64,000 nucleotides of DNA from Chryseobacterium sp. SN22. Lineage in GTDB: Bacteria > Bacteroidota > Bacteroidia > Flavobacteriales > Weeksellaceae. The notes below the pieces were generated by a model. The model was given only the letters and a program-made list of their open reading frames with translations. It made no database searches and was not told the DNA's origin. The DNA lies in the NCBI RefSeq assembly GCF_008329705.1, contig NZ_VTSX01000004.1:124001-188000 (forward strand). The letters run 5' to 3'. Numbering within the stretch: the stretch's first letter is position 1; every line of letters starts with the position of its first letter. Shown piece after piece: positions 17,383-25,179 of this stretch. Made by a program: the position numbers and the translations under genes.

Positions 17383-17952
17383 ATGAAAACTTTGCACATC
17401 CTGTTTACCATATCCATGGTTGCGTGGTTCATCACGGAAATCCTGTACAAGAACATTCTGAAATCCGGTGAGAACGATAAAAAAGACAAGGACCGGTTTA
17501 CCCTGAACATTCTCTGGATGGCGATCCCCGGGTCCATTCTGACTGCTGTTGCAGGTTCTTATCTTACAAGGATTCCAATTTCAGGTGAGGTATGGATTCA
17601 TTACGTGGGAGCAGCCTGTATATGGATCGGGATTATCGTAAGATTTGTGATCATCCGCTCACTGGGTAAATATTTCACGGTGGATGTCACGATCCGGGAA
17701 GATCACAAGGTTAAAAAGGAAGGATTTTACCGATACATCAGGCATCCGTCATATGCTTTTTCACTGCTTACTTCACTGGGGCTTGGCCTGTACCTGAATA
17801 ACTGGCTTTCCTTGATTCTGGCTTTCAGTATTCCTTTCATTGCATTCAGTTACAGAATAACCGTAGAGGAAAAGGCCTTAATCGAACAGTTCGGTGAAGA
17901 GTATCTGGAATACCGCAGAAAAACAAAGAAGCTTATTCCGTTTATTTACTAG
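17383..17952 (+). CDS. Isoprenylcysteine carboxyl methyltransferase-like membrane protein
   Basis: A 189-residue membrane protein with four to five helices and the C-terminal signature of the ICMT/PEMT family: GFYRYIRHPSYAF, then the conserved EEKALIEQFGEEYLEYRRKT. In this family the RHP and EE motifs bind SAM and the lipid substrate. Bacterial members probably methylate small lipids or isoprenoid-like compounds; the substrate here is unknown. It sits between 2TM genes in the LytS/LytTR island and is followed by a terminator. Confidence 0.85.
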   Translation: MKTLHILFTISMVAWFITEILYKNILKSGENDKKDKDRFTLNILWMAIPGSILTAVAGSYLTRIPISGEVWIHYVGAACIWIGIIVRFVIIRSLGKYFTVDVTIREDHKVKKEGFYRYIRHPSYAFSLLTSLGLGLYLNNWLSLILAFSIPFIAFSYRITVEEKALIEQFGEEYLEYRRKTKKLIPFIY

Positions 17953-18067
17953 ATGATGAGATGAAGTTTAATAGAATTCTTTGGAATGCAGATCGATAAG
18001 AATTTGGTTATAAACTTATTTGCTTGAGCTTAAACCCTTTAAGAAATCCTTAGTGGTCACTTATTAC

Positions 18068-18097
18068 AATCCCGATTCTCTATTGAGTCGGGATTTT
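18068..18097 (+). terminator. Terminator of the histidine kinase operon
   Basis: AATCCCGA and TCGGGATT form a stem followed by TTTTT. It abuts directly on the LytTR repeats of the next operon, so the island is split into separate transcripts here. Confidence 0.75.
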
Positions 18098-18129
18098 TAC
18101 AGTTCAGTGTGTATATTCTACGGTTCGGT
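18098..18129 (+). promoter_or_regulatory. Predicted LytTR-regulator site upstream of the 2TM/response-regulator operon
   Basis: Direct repeats TACAGTTCAGT (18098-18108) and TACGGTTCGGT (18119-18129), starts 21 bp apart, as in the site at 12570. The second repeat begins 44 bp before the -7 box. As the operon ends in the LytTR regulator gene, this implies autoregulation. Confidence 0.75.
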
Positions 18130-18162
18130 TATATAAAATTGATTTGGAGCAGTTTCCTGTGC

Positions 18163-18170
18163 TACATTTG
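18163..18170 (+). promoter_or_regulatory. -7 box (TACATTTG) of the 2TM/response-regulator operon
   Basis: A full match to TAnnTTTG, 40 bases before the ATG at 18211. Its position rules out the longer reading frame from 18109. Confidence 0.6.
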
Positions 18171-18210
18171 TATCAATAAAAACAAACAATTCATCTTTAA
18201 AACAAAAAAT

Positions 18211-18504
18211 ATGGAAACTTTTATCAACAAAGAAACACAGGCTTACGAAAAAGCATCAAGAAGAGTAAAAGAGCTTAAAGGCTTTTACGGAAATCTTACT
18301 TCCTATGTTTTGGTAATCTCCTTTCTGGTTATACTGAACCTGATAACCTCACCGGGATACCTTTGGTTTATATGGCCGATGATGGGGTGGGGAATCGGTG
18401 TTGCTGCACACGCCGCCGGAACTTTCGGAATCGGAAAAGACTGGGAAGAAAGAAAAATCCGCGAACTGATGGACGAAGAAAGAAAAGGTACAAAAATGTT
18501 ATAA
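18211..18504 (+). CDS. 2TM-domain protein, close paralogue of the kinase C-terminus
   Basis: A 97-residue protein made almost only of a 2TM domain. Over 78 aligned residues, 52 are identical to the C-terminal domain of the histidine kinase at 15709 (shared YGNL, ITSPG, GWGIG, FGIGK). This points to a recent duplication or domain swap. The start at 18211 was chosen because the longer frame begins upstream of the -7 box. It is the first gene of the operon that ends in the LytTR regulator. A role as competitor or partner of the kinase domain is an inference. Confidence 0.88.
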   Translation: METFINKETQAYEKASRRVKELKGFYGNLTSYVLVISFLVILNLITSPGYLWFIWPMMGWGIGVAAHAAGTFGIGKDWEERKIRELMDEERKGTKML

Positions 18505-18533
18505 TCAATTCATAAACTTAAAAAATAGAATTC

Positions 18534-18809
18534 ATGGACTACAATCAGGCACAACAACGGGTAAAAGACCTTAAAAAATTCTACAAGAACGTTTTATGGT
18601 TCGCCATCGTGGCTTTCATCATATTTTTCAATGATATTTTTGAAAAAGGAATCTTCAGTTTTTCATTGTGGGACGGGTCGGTAATCCTGGCAATCTGGGG
18701 AATTATTCTCACCGTAAGAGCTGTAAAACTGTTCCTGCTGGATTCCGAATGGGAAAGAAGCGTGATCGAAAAAGAGATGGGAAAACCAAAACAGCCGGTT
18801 AAATTTTAA
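18534..18809 (+). CDS. 2TM-domain protein
   Basis: A 91-residue protein with the 2TM pattern: AQQRVKDLKKFYKN start, two hydrophobic helices (about 20-38 and 46-66) and SEWERSVIEKEM end. It lies 29 bases after the preceding 2TM gene and 57 bases before the LytTR regulator. It is the most divergent of the three free-standing copies. Confidence 0.85.
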   Translation: MDYNQAQQRVKDLKKFYKNVLWFAIVAFIIFFNDIFEKGIFSFSLWDGSVILAIWGIILTVRAVKLFLLDSEWERSVIEKEMGKPKQPVKF

Positions 18810-18866
18810 AACCGGTAATTTTTGCTTACTTTTATTCGGAATTTTAAAAACTAAATCTGGAACTTA

Positions 18867-19610
18867 ATGATTAAGACGGTCATCATCGAAGACGAAAAAC
18901 CGGCTTCAAGGAAATTGGAAAGAATGCTCAGTGAATTTGCTGATATCGAATTGGTTGCTAAAATAGAATCCGTAGAGGAGGGCATCGAATGGTTTTCGGC
19001 AAACGAGCATCCGCAGCTGATCTTTTCAGACATCGTGCTTGGCGACGGCCTGTCATTCGACATTTTCGAGAAAGTCCGGACCAAGGCGTTCATCATTTAT
19101 ACCACAGCCTTCGACCAGTATACCCTGAAAGCTTTTAAGCTGAACAGCATCGATTATTTGCTGAAGCCGATTCTGGATGAGGACCTTGCCGCTGCGGTAG
19201 AGAAATTCAAGTCTTTCATTCCTTCCGATAATTCGGTCAGTTCTCAGGAAATTAAACAGTTAATTAAAAAAGAAAAATCCACGCTTTCCAGGATTCTGGT
19301 AAAAATAGGCTACAACCTGAAAATCGTGCAGACGCATGAAGTAAGCTGCTTTTTCAGCGAAAATAAAATCGTTTACCTGCAGACCCGGGAACGGACTTAT
19401 CCTTCAGATTTCACGCTGGACGAATTGGAAGAGGTGCTGGATGAAAAGAAATTCTTCCGGGTAAACCGTCAGTTTGTCATCAATTCCGATTACATCAAAA
19501 ACATCCATACGTCGCCCAATTACAAAGTGGAACTGGAATTCCAGCCGCAGGAAGAAATTACCGTCAGCCGCGAAAGGGTGAAAGACTTCAAAGACTGGTT
19601 AGTAAGCTAG
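18867..19610 (+). CDS. LytTR-family response regulator
   Basis: A receiver domain (residues 1-120) with acidic pocket EDE at 8-10, phospho-acceptor Asp55 (FSDIVLGD), Thr in YTTAFDQ and Lys in DYLLKP. A LytTR DNA-binding domain follows (about 145-247, with VYLQTRERTYPSDFTLDELEE-like and FFRVNRQFVINSDYI motifs). It is the evident partner of the LytS-type kinase at 15709. The direct repeats at 12570, 18098 and perhaps 15620 are its likely targets, including its own operon. Confidence 0.94.
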   Translation: MIKTVIIEDEKPASRKLERMLSEFADIELVAKIESVEEGIEWFSANEHPQLIFSDIVLGDGLSFDIFEKVRTKAFIIYTTAFDQYTLKAFKLNSIDYLLKPILDEDLAAAVEKFKSFIPSDNSVSSQEIKQLIKKEKSTLSRILVKIGYNLKIVQTHEVSCFFSENKIVYLQTRERTYPSDFTLDELEEVLDEKKFFRVNRQFVINSDYIKNIHTSPNYKVELEFQPQEEITVSRERVKDFKDWLVS

Positions 19611-19646
19611 CCGGTATCATTCATCATTTATCAATCATAGATATAA

Positions 19647-20543
19647 CTACTTGTAGTCAATCCGGTTGGCTTCCGTGTCTTCAAGCTGTTGTATAATAGA
19701 CTTCGGAATTTCATCGCTGTCGATCGGGAAGCTGATGGAATCGGTAACATAGGTTTTCCGGTCCGCTTTCTGAAAAATTTCAAAAAGAGCGATCGGTTCT
19801 TGGTTGAAACTGATACACGTACTTATAAAATGCAATTCATGGAGCTTATATTCCGGATTTTTAAGCTTTTCCTTGATATCTTTTATCCTTGAGATAAAGT
19901 GACGCTGCCGGATGAAGGTATTGCTGTTCATAATGATGAAAACATAGTCGGAATAAGCAGTTACCTTCCCGAAATACTTATGGCGGTCGCCACCGCTTCG
20001 CTCGATAAAATACTCGCCGGTGGTTTCCGATTTGTAGATTTCCGTAGCGGAACGCCAGATCCGGTTGTCTTTCGCCTGTGAGGGATTTTCCGGAAGGTTC
20101 CGGTTGTAAGAGTACCAGCAGCCCACCAGACGGTCCAGCAGTTCGGTATTCTGCTTTACATTATTCATCTCGATCCGCAGGTCGTTGAAATTAAAGGATT
20201 CCGTATTTGAATTGATAAAATCGATATAGCTGGAGTATCCCAATATCTTAACAATCAGACTCAGCTTGGCAAGATTGGGCTTGCTGAGAACCGCATTTTC
20301 ATTCTGGCTGAATTTTTTTAATTTATTGATGATCAAATGTTCGTAAAGGTAATTCGAACCCAGGAGGTCGGGCGGTTTGTTAGTTTCTTTTTCCTCATAT
20401 TCTTTAATAATCAAATCATTAAGCTCTGCAGCAATATAGGACCATTCGGTCTTGGAAACATCTTCCCAGCGGTTCTTTTTAAGGAACTGCATGCCGAGAA
20501 AATTCATCAGCTTTTCAAGATGCAGGACATCTTCTTTTTTCAT
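19647..20543 (-). CDS. Unknown cytoplasmic protein
   Basis: A 298-residue protein with no signal peptide or membrane segment. The first 150 residues are helical and charged. The rest contains GCWYSYNRNLP, a beta-rich central part and a long acidic end. I do not recognise a domain. It is convergent with the LytTR regulator (36 bases between stops) and has no operon partner. Confidence 0.65.
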   Translation of the reverse strand: MKKEDVLHLEKLMNFLGMQFLKKNRWEDVSKTEWSYIAAELNDLIIKEYEEKETNKPPDLLGSNYLYEHLIINKLKKFSQNENAVLSKPNLAKLSLIVKILGYSSYIDFINSNTESFNFNDLRIEMNNVKQNTELLDRLVGCWYSYNRNLPENPSQAKDNRIWRSATEIYKSETTGEYFIERSGGDRHKYFGKVTAYSDYVFIIMNSNTFIRQRHFISRIKDIKEKLKNPEYKLHELHFISTCISFNQEPIALFEIFQKADRKTYVTDSISFPIDSDEIPKSIIQQLEDTEANRIDYK

Positions 20544-20654
20544 TCTGTTTATTTAAGACGAATATAAGATTAATTTAAAACTAAATGAGACCCTGTTAAG
20601 ACTTTTATATTTTAAAATCAAATGATATTTGAATAGAAACTAAAAGTCAATACA

Positions 20655-21368
20655 ATGAAAACAATCGCCTTATCTGAAAACAATCCGCTGTGGAACAGAC
20701 TTCAGCATTTCGGGTTAGATCATCCCGGTGCGGAATTTCCTTTTTCCAAAAAACTAGCTAAAGAAGAAAAATGGACGGAAAGCTTTACCCAAAAAGCTAT
20801 TGAAGAATATAAAAAATTCGTCTATCTGTGCTGTATAGTACCCAACGGTGCTTCTCCAAGCGAAATTGTAGATAAAGTCTGGCATCTGCACCTGACGTAT
20901 ACCCAAAATTACTGGGAAGAATTCTGTCAGGATATCCTGCAGCGGAAACTCCATCATCATCCGTCAAGCGGTGGCCAAAGTGAGAAAGAAAAACACAGCA
21001 ACTGGTTCAGGGAAACTTTGGAAAACTATCGCAAAGTGTTCGGAGAGATGCCGCCGGAAGAAATCTGGCTTAGGAAAAAACCATCAGGCCTCCGTCCTTT
21101 CTCCCGAAAATATTTTCCTATAGCGGCTCTTTTACTTCTGTTGCTTACCGTAATATCCTGTTCGGGAAACGGCAATATGGCTTTTACAGGAATCTTTTTC
21201 ATCTTCATCATCTGGATAATCATTAAATCGGTAAAAGGAAATAATAAAGACAGTGACTCCGGTGGAAATTCCTGTTTTTCGGGGACCTGCGGAGGCCATG
21301 ATTCATCCGGTTCCGGCGATTCCTGCGGAAGCAGCTGCGGAGGGTGTGGCGGATGCGGAGGAGATTAA
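20655..21368 (+). CDS. Membrane protein with WHxH motif and Gly/Cys-rich tail
   Basis: The N-terminal 130 residues contain VDKVWHLHLTYTQNYW, the motif of glycine-rich-domain (GRDP/DUF1399-like) proteins. Two membrane helices follow at about 155-177 and 180-198. The last 35 residues are rich in Gly, Ser and Cys, with six cysteines in the final 34 residues and a terminal GGCGGCGGD. Similar Cys/Gly tails end the TIGR04222-type membrane proteins. The tail could bind metal or be a site of modification; this is inference. The gene is monocistronic. Confidence 0.8.
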   Translation: MKTIALSENNPLWNRLQHFGLDHPGAEFPFSKKLAKEEKWTESFTQKAIEEYKKFVYLCCIVPNGASPSEIVDKVWHLHLTYTQNYWEEFCQDILQRKLHHHPSSGGQSEKEKHSNWFRETLENYRKVFGEMPPEEIWLRKKPSGLRPFSRKYFPIAALLLLLLTVISCSGNGNMAFTGIFFIFIIWIIIKSVKGNNKDSDSGGNSCFSGTCGGHDSSGSGDSCGSSCGGCGGCGGD

Positions 21369-21369
21369 T

Positions 21370-21425
21370 AATGTCACTTCGGGTGTTTTTTGCAGCGAAG
21401 CGGAGAAAATGTATCGAGAACCTGT
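21370..21425. repeat. Probable dispersed intergenic element (GTCACTTCGGGTG type)
   Basis: The stretch from GTCACTTCGGGTG through GCGAAGCGGAGAAAATGTATCGAGAAC resembles an element often found after genes in Chryseobacterium and relatives (GTCATTTCGA ... GAAGCGGAGAAA ... TATCGAGAA), from memory. There is no second copy in the window. Confidence 0.4.
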
Positions 21426-21504
21426 AAAGTAAACCTTTAATTTATAATTCACTTCAGTCTATTGATCCGATTCCTGTCTAAAGTTTACATCAATCGATAT
21501 AGCA

Positions 21505-21882
21505 ATGAAAAAAATAATTATTTATTCAGCACCGGTTGCCATCAGTCTGATCTGGCTTATTTTTACGGGCCACACCTTCAATCCGTTTGTTTTAAAAGGT
21601 CCCGATTTTCTAAGGTTCTATCTGATTCTTCTTTTCGGATTTTATGCTTCCGTTCTTATTTTGAAGATAAGTGGAGAAGCTTTTTCAAAAGCAGCTTTCT
21701 ACGGAATGATCTTCATTTTTATCCTGGGAGTCCTAAAGCTGATAAGGGGAATGGTTCTGGAGAAACCCGTCGGGTTCCTGATGTTGATTTTAATACTGGA
21801 ATTCATTGTTTTAATGATCATTAAACAGTCTCATGTCAACCTTTTCAAAAAACAAAAATTTCCGGACGGTTTCAAAAAATAA
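21505..21882 (+). CDS. Small four-helix membrane protein
   Basis: A 125-residue protein with four hydrophobic segments (about 3-20, 36-54, 66-82, 90-108) and a basic C-terminus. No family recognised. It stands alone, and its stop overlaps the start of a terminator hairpin. A second frame from 21462 covers the same DNA but lacks protein character. Confidence 0.65.
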   Translation: MKKIIIYSAPVAISLIWLIFTGHTFNPFVLKGPDFLRFYLILLFGFYASVLILKISGEAFSKAAFYGMIFIFILGVLKLIRGMVLEKPVGFLMLILILEFIVLMIIKQSHVNLFKKQKFPDGFKK

Positions 21883-21904
21883 ACCCGGAATAGATTCCGG
21901 GTTT
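21881..21904. terminator. Bidirectional terminator
   Basis: AAACCCGGAA and TTCCGGGTTT form a perfect 10-bp stem with a TAGA loop. It lies between two convergent membrane-protein genes and includes the stop codon of the first. Confidence 0.75.
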
Positions 21905-21917
21905 AAGGTATAAATTA

Positions 21918-22118
21918 CTAAATATTTTTCTTTTCCGGCTGCGCCCCGTATTTGTTGATCAGGACATAGGTAATTACCACCAGCATGATGCTTAAAGTAA
22001 GCTGCGATTTTTCCGGGCTGACGATTTCCTGATACAGCTGATATCCGAAAAATGTTGATACGATAGCAATGATCAGTTGTTGCGCAAACGAATAGTTGTT
22101 TTCTAGAATGGTTTTCAT
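21918..22118 (-). CDS. Small two-helix membrane protein
   Basis: A 66-residue protein with two predicted membrane helices (about 11-29 and 38-54) and a polar, lysine-containing tail. It has no recognised family. A terminator follows, and the reading is cleaner than the overlapping frames, so it is probably real. Confidence 0.5.
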   Translation of the reverse strand: MKTILENNYSFAQQLIIAIVSTFFGYQLYQEIVSPEKSQLTLSIMLVVITYVLINKYGAQPEKKNI

Positions 22119-22199
22119 AATACTATTTTTTATTGTTATTTACAGAGTAAGTATAACAATTCAAAATAAGTTACAGGAAAAATTAATCTTTTTCTTTTT

Positions 22200-23387
22200 T
22201 TATGAAATTACCCCGCTTCCGATCAGTTCATCTTCTATGTACCAGGCAGCAAACTGGCCTTCTGCAATGGCAGACTGATGCTCTTCGAACTCAATATAAA
22301 ATCCTCCTTCAAACTGATAGAGGGTTGCTTTCTGCAATGGCTGGCGATACCTGAATCTAGCCATTACTTCCATCGATTCCCCGCTTTTCAGCCTTAAGTC
22401 CTCACGAACCCAGTGAAGCTCGGAATTATCGATTTTTAGCGCTCTTTTCAACAGTCCCGGAAACTGATGCCCTTCCCCTACGAAAAGGATGTTGTTTTCC
22501 ATATCCCTGGAAATAATAAAGCAGCTTTCTTTATGGCCGCCGATTCCTAGCCCTTTACTTTGTCCGATCGTAAAAAACTGGGCACCCTGATGATTTCCGA
22601 TCGTTTTTCCGTCGGATTTTTTATAATTGATTTTCCGGCTCAGGTAGTCCAGTTTTTCCTGTTTTGAAGAAAATTCAGGAGTTTCCTGGGCAAACAATGG
22701 TGAATCTCTGAAAATTTCTACGATTTCACCTTCTTTCGGAACCAGTTGCTGTTGTAAAAACTGCGGAAGGCTTACTTTACCAATGAAGCATAGGCCCTGG
22801 GAATCTTTTTTGTCCGCCGTTACCAACCCGATTTCCTTTGCAATTTCCCTAACCTGCGGTTTCGTCAGCTCACCGATCGGAAACAATGCTTTAGACAACT
22901 GGTCCTGGCTTAACTGGCATAAAAAATACGACTGGTCTTTGTTGTTATCTTTTCCAGCCAAAAGGTGGAAAATTTCCTTACCGTTTTCATCAATCGTGGA
23001 GTCGACTCTTGCATAATGCCCGGTAGCAACTTTATCGGCACCCAGCGACATCGCCGTCTTCAGGAAAACATCGAATTTTACTTCCCGGTTGCACAGAACA
23101 TCCGGATTCGGTGTACGACCTTTCTGGTATTCATCGAACATGTAATCTACGATTCTTTCTTTGTATAAGTCGCTCATATCGATTACCTGAAAAGGAATCC
23201 CAAGCTTTTGGGCAACCATCAGGGCATCATTGCTGTCCTCGATCCACGGGCATTCGTCTTCCAGGGTTACGGAAGCGTCGTTCCAGTTTCTCATAAACAG
23301 GGCCACTACTTCGTGTCCCTGCTGTTGCAACAGATAGGCTGTTACACTCGAGTCTACGCCTCCGGAGAGGCCTACTACTACTTTCAT
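22200..23387 (-). CDS. mnmA: tRNA-uridine 2-sulfurtransferase MnmA
   Basis: MnmA thiolates U34 of Lys, Glu and Gln tRNAs. The PP-loop GLSGGVDSS is at residues 6-14. The catalytic cysteines are Cys99 ([12 protein letters not shown]) and Cys200 (SQGLCFIGK). GHYAR and KDQSYFL are family motifs, and a C-terminal beta-barrel domain follows. The 395-residue length is slightly above the usual 360-370. It is monocistronic, with a TACTTTTG -7 box at 23438-23445 on the minus strand. Confidence 0.96.
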   Translation of the reverse strand: MKVVVGLSGGVDSSVTAYLLQQQGHEVVALFMRNWNDASVTLEDECPWIEDSNDALMVAQKLGIPFQVIDMSDLYKERIVDYMFDEYQKGRTPNPDVLCNREVKFDVFLKTAMSLGADKVATGHYARVDSTIDENGKEIFHLLAGKDNNKDQSYFLCQLSQDQLSKALFPIGELTKPQVREIAKEIGLVTADKKDSQGLCFIGKVSLPQFLQQQLVPKEGEIVEIFRDSPLFAQETPEFSSKQEKLDYLSRKINYKKSDGKTIGNHQGAQFFTIGQSKGLGIGGHKESCFIISRDMENNILFVGEGHQFPGLLKRALKIDNSELHWVREDLRLKSGESMEVMARFRYRQPLQKATLYQFEGGFYIEFEEHQSAIAEGQFAAWYIEDELIGSGVIS

Positions 23388-23437
23388 TGTATTTCAATTT
23401 TACGAAACTCTTAACGGGAGTTCTTAGTTTGACCGTG

Positions 23438-23445
23438 CAAAAGTA
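23438..23445 (-). promoter_or_regulatory. -7 box (TACTTTTG) of mnmA
   Basis: A full match to TAnnTTTG on the minus strand, about 50 bases upstream of the mnmA start. A TTTT stands 19 bp further upstream. Confidence 0.45.
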
Positions 23446-23502
23446 CAATTAAAAAGATTCGTAAAAAAATGATAATTTTAGGCATCGATAAAAACAATGT
23501 CT

Positions 23503-24030
23503 ATGAAAAAGCTTATTATTTCCTTATCTGTCCTGTTTTCAGGCTTAGTGTTTTCGCAGGAAGCTACAGAACTGCCGGTACAAAATAACAGCCGTTGGAC
23601 GTTTGGAGGTGGAGTAGGCTTCGGTTTCGGAAGCAACAGTTATTTCAACTTTTCAGCTGCGCCAAGAGTCGGATATATGCTGACCAACGATCTTGAAGGA
23701 GGCGTACTGGGCAGTGTGTCCTGGCAGAAATCCAATGCTTACAGCTCAACGATGTTCGGACTAGGGCCGTTTCTGAATTATTATATTGCCAGAACTTTTT
23801 TCATAAGTGCCAATTACCAGCATTACTTTATCAATTATAAAGATAAAATTTATGATGTTAAGGCCAGTGCCAACGAAGATGCTCTGTATTTGGGCGGAGG
23901 CTATATGCAGAGAATCGGAAATAATTCTTTCCTGCAGTTGGGGCTCATGTACAATATATTATGGAAAGAAAATTCAAGTATTTTTTCAAGCGGACTGTCT
24001 CCGAATATCGGATTTGTGATCGGACTGTAA
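23503..24030 (+). CDS. Small outer-membrane beta-barrel protein
   Basis: A signal peptide (ending FSQ) precedes alternating hydrophobic and aromatic strands with Gly turns (WTFGGGVGFGFGS, FLNYYIARTFFISANYQHYF) and a terminal GFVIGL. This is the pattern of an 8-strand outer-membrane protein (OmpA/porin-like beta-barrel family) of 175 residues. A second ATG lies 6 bases upstream (23497). Function is unknown; a terminator follows. Confidence 0.8.
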   Translation: MKKLIISLSVLFSGLVFSQEATELPVQNNSRWTFGGGVGFGFGSNSYFNFSAAPRVGYMLTNDLEGGVLGSVSWQKSNAYSSTMFGLGPFLNYYIARTFFISANYQHYFINYKDKIYDVKASANEDALYLGGGYMQRIGNNSFLQLGLMYNILWKENSSIFSSGLSPNIGFVIGL

Positions 24031-24036
24031 TACAAG

Positions 24037-24073
24037 AATTCCCGGAAAATCAGATCCGGGAATTTCTTTTTGT
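24037..24073. terminator. Terminator after the outer-membrane protein gene
   Basis: TTCCCGGA and TCCGGGAA form a stem, followed by a T-rich run (TTTCTTTTTG), between convergent genes. Confidence 0.75.
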
Positions 24074-24092
24074 TTCGACTTATTTATTCAGA

Positions 24093-24653
24093 TTAATAAA
24101 GAACGATCCACGTATCACCTCCAAATGTAAATAGGGTACCGTTAAACGGGGTTGACGGGTTAGGGCTTGATACATTAACCGTACTTGGATTTGTGCCACA
24201 TCCCAGGTTTAATGTATATCCGCCTGCTGTACCGCCTCCCGGTAAACTTGTGCTGAATTTCATACCCGTCCATGTTGTTACGCTACTGAAGACGACAGGG
24301 ATCTGCTGAGGAGGGTTTGCTCCCAGATTATAGTGATTTCCGTTAAACATCCATCCGTCTATCAGCGGAGTGCTGGGATAAGCCGCATTGAAAGTATTCG
24401 AAAAGTTGACATTTCCATCATAATAGGCTTCAACAGCGGTAATTCCGGGATTAGGAGAGGCAGGTAATATTGGGACGGTACCAACAAAAAGTTTGGATTC
24501 AATACCTGGATTACATCCAGTGGTAGGGCTCCCGAGATTCGATTTCCATATCGTAAATTCAATATTATAAGGTGATAAATTTTGAATGTGCAAACCCTGC
24601 GCAAAAGTAAAATAGGACATACATCCTGCGGCCAGTAATAAAAGCTTTTTCAT
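24093..24653 (-). CDS. Secreted beta-rich protein of unknown function
   Basis: A 186-residue protein with a signal peptide (MKKLLLLAAGCMSYFTFAQ), then a Gly, Pro, Ser, Thr and Asn-rich beta body with two Cys (TTGCNPG and LNLGCGTN) that may pair. It ends in GGDTWIVLY. It follows a lipoprotein gene by 5 bases and is surely co-transcribed with it. I recognise no family. Confidence 0.7.
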   Translation of the reverse strand: MKKLLLLAAGCMSYFTFAQGLHIQNLSPYNIEFTIWKSNLGSPTTGCNPGIESKLFVGTVPILPASPNPGITAVEAYYDGNVNFSNTFNAAYPSTPLIDGWMFNGNHYNLGANPPQQIPVVFSSVTTWTGMKFSTSLPGGGTAGGYTLNLGCGTNPSTVNVSSPNPSTPFNGTLFTFGGDTWIVLY

Positions 24654-24658
24654 AAGTT

Positions 24659-25039
24659 TTAGTTTTGGGATCTGTAGTTTTGATTCATCTGTCTGTTATA
24701 GTCTCCGTAAACTTTTACGGCCCATTTCAGGATTTTTTCTCTGTCGTTGGCCGTTTGCCGCTCGATTTCAGCCATACTAACGCCTGAAGATGCGATGAGT
24801 TCTTTAGCAACGGGAATCAGAAGATCCTTTTTTTCGTCACTCAGTTCTGCCGAGGTTCTGGTCTGTGAAGGATTCGGTTCTTTCATCATGGCCACCTTTC
24901 TTATTTCAGCATTGAATTTTCCGACGGCTTCTGATTGGCTAACCTGGGCAACCGTTGTGCTTGCAGCAGATTCATTGGTACATGAAAAAATGGTAAGTAA
25001 GGGGATACCCATTACCAAAAGCATTTTGTTGATTTTCAT
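24659..25039 (-). CDS. Small lipoprotein of unknown function
   Basis: A 126-residue protein with a lipoprotein signal ending in TIFSC (Cys20), then a Ser/Thr/Ala linker and a helical C-terminal part with a Lys/Asp/Arg-rich end. It is the first gene of a two-gene unit with the secreted protein at 24093. No family recognised. Confidence 0.7.
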   Translation of the reverse strand: MKINKMLLVMGIPLLTIFSCTNESAASTTVAQVSQSEAVGKFNAEIRKVAMMKEPNPSQTRTSAELSDEKKDLLIPVAKELIASSGVSMAEIERQTANDREKILKWAVKVYGDYNRQMNQNYRSQN

Positions 25040-25130
25040 ATTAATTAATTTTGTCCGATAAAATTAATCAATTTTATTAATTAATCATTGTTTAGTGAAT
25101 AAAATGCAATATTTGTGGTATTTAAAATAA

Positions 25131-25160
25131 AAAAGCATCGGGAAATTTCCCGATGCTTTT
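25131..25160. terminator. Perfect palindromic terminator after clpC
   Basis: A 30-base perfect palindrome: AAAAGCATCGGGAAA followed by its reverse complement. It lies 19 bases after the clpC stop and can act on both strands. Confidence 0.8.
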
Positions 25161-25179
25161 CATATAATTAAATTTTTAT

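Noticed and set aside
21462..21824. 120-residue frame overlapping the membrane protein at 21505
   Set aside because: The frame at 21505 has four clean membrane helices; this one has no protein character.
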